A stretch of 6,028 nt of DNA from an archaeon (GTDB lineage Archaea; Thermoproteota; Nitrososphaeria; Nitrososphaerales; Gagatemarchaeaceae), in contig JAKAPN010000072.1 of the NCBI GenBank assembly GCA_021822995.1, positions 1 through 6,028 of the forward strand. Reading direction: 5' to 3'. The position numbers and the translations under genes were made by a program. Below the pieces are notes generated by a model, which was given only the letters and a program-made list of their open reading frames with translations, had not been told where the DNA came from and did no database searches. Numbering within the stretch: the stretch's first letter is position 1; each line of letters starts with the position of its first letter. Positions 5,516 to 6,028 of the stretch are shown piece after piece.

Positions 5516-6028
5516 GGCCCTGGCATCCAGGCTCGTCGTCGGGACGGCCGCGGTGGTGTTATCCATGGCGGTCCTCTTCACGGTTCCGCCAGGATACTTC
5601 GTCGCTGCCACCTTCCTTGCCACAGGGTGCATGGTCGCCTCTGCCTACTCTCTCGGCGCGCTCGGGACCTCAAGGAAGGCCAGCGCCAGGGCGGTGGCCG
5701 CGGGCCTCCTGTCGGCGCTGCTCCTGTACCTGATCTTCGTCGCCGGCGCCGCAGGCATCTCGGCCTTCCACCCGTTCGGCATGACGGCCGCAGACGAGGC
5801 GTCGATATACGCCCTCATCACCTCCTCGTCCACGCCGTCGTATCTGCAGGTCGCCGTCCTCCTCTCCGACGCCGCAGGGTTCGAGTCGTTCTTCAGGGGG
5901 GTGCTTCAGCAGAAGCTCACCCCCAGGTTCGGGACCGCAAGTGCCTTTGTCGTGGCGCTCTTCGACGCGGGGATCCATGCCATCAGCCTGAACCCGCTCT
6001 GGGTCGGGGCGACTTTCGTCACCGACCT
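5514..6028 (+). CDS. CPBP-like (Abi/Rce1-type) integral membrane protein, C-terminus beyond window, active-site motifs altered
   Basis: The frame is open for 171 codons to the right edge with no stop. It carries hydrophobic segments at about residues 7-24, 28-50, 60-82, 108-122 and 140-160. The segment SDAAGFESFFRGVLQQKLTPRFG at 118-140, then ASAFVVALFDAGIHA at 142-156, has the layout of CPBP intramembrane proteases: EExxxR-G-xLQ, then a hydrophobic helix with FxxxH. Here the first motif reads F-E-S-F-F-R, keeping only the second Glu (124) and Arg128. The second reads D-A-G-I-H, keeping His155 but not the Phe. The protein may thus be catalytically changed or inactive; the remaining His/Asn motif is out of view. 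The TTG start fits a TATA box 26 bases upstream; the next ATG, at 5565, would remove most of the first membrane segment. Family assignment is moderate. Confidence 0.65.
   Translation, partial: MALASRLVVGTAAVVLSMAVLFTVPPGYFVAATFLATGCMVASAYSLGALGTSRKASARAVAAGLLSALLLYLIFVAGAAGISAFHPFGMTAADEASIYALITSSSTPSYLQVAVLLSDAAGFESFFRGVLQQKLTPRFGTASAFVVALFDAGIHAISLNPLWVGATFVTD

Noticed and set aside
5437..5526. 30-residue N-terminal extension of the UbiA protein from the ATG at 5526
   Set aside because: It spans two TATA-like boxes and an inverted repeat, is not hydrophobic, overlaps the start of the divergent gene, and is not needed for the family's normal length.
5645..5978. Minus-strand open frames in the right-hand end of the window
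   Set aside because: The plus strand there reads as a hydrophobic, membrane-protein-like frame with CPBP-like motifs; the minus frames are charged, motif-free shadows.

Overview
This is a GC-rich, gene-dense window that most likely comes from an archaeon. The evidence is: AT-rich TATA-like boxes (TTAAA, TTTAA, TAAATA, TAAAA) sitting about 25-29 bases before start codons with no Shine-Dalgarno sequence, which is the leaderless-transcript pattern; heavy use of AGG for arginine; non-ATG starts (a GTG and a TTG); a coenzyme-F420-type luciferase-like oxidoreductase; and a MenA-type UbiA prenyltransferase. I cannot place it in a phylum from the sequence alone. A mesophilic or moderately thermophilic member of the Nitrososphaeria or Thermoplasmata would fit.

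Layout: (1) Positions 2006 down to 1, minus strand: an acyl-CoA dehydrogenase, electron-transfer flavoprotein beta (etfB) and the first 36 codons of electron-transfer flavoprotein alpha (etfA, cut by the window edge). They are joined by two 4-base stop/start overlaps, so they form one operon. (2) Positions 2007-2134: a divergent intergenic region with a perfect 15-base inverted repeat and several TATA-like boxes. (3) Positions 2135-3502, plus strand: an MmgE/PrpD-family protein closest in motif content to 2-methylcitrate dehydratase. (4) Positions 3545-4537, plus strand: a luciferase-like, probably F420-dependent oxidoreductase with its own promoter and a hairpin-like palindrome next to its start. 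(5) Positions 4534-5436, minus strand: a MenA-like prenyltransferase, tail to tail with the previous gene and sharing four bases. (6) Positions 5437-5513: a compact divergent promoter region. (7) Positions 5514-6028, plus strand: an open-ended membrane protein resembling the CPBP (Abi/Rce1-like) family but with altered active-site motifs.

Working together (inference): acyl-CoA dehydrogenase passes electrons from an acyl-CoA to EtfAB. In respiring organisms ETF usually delivers these to a quinone, and the MenA-like enzyme could supply menaquinone. A PrpD-like dehydratase beside an acyl-CoA oxidation operon suggests catabolism of odd-chain or branched substrates through propionyl-CoA, or another organic-acid step. 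No citrate-synthase-like or lyase partner lies in the window. I see no mobile element, CRISPR array, tRNA or rRNA. The window looks like ordinary chromosomal metabolism; its most interesting points are the repeated promoter/palindrome architecture and the degenerate CPBP-like protein.
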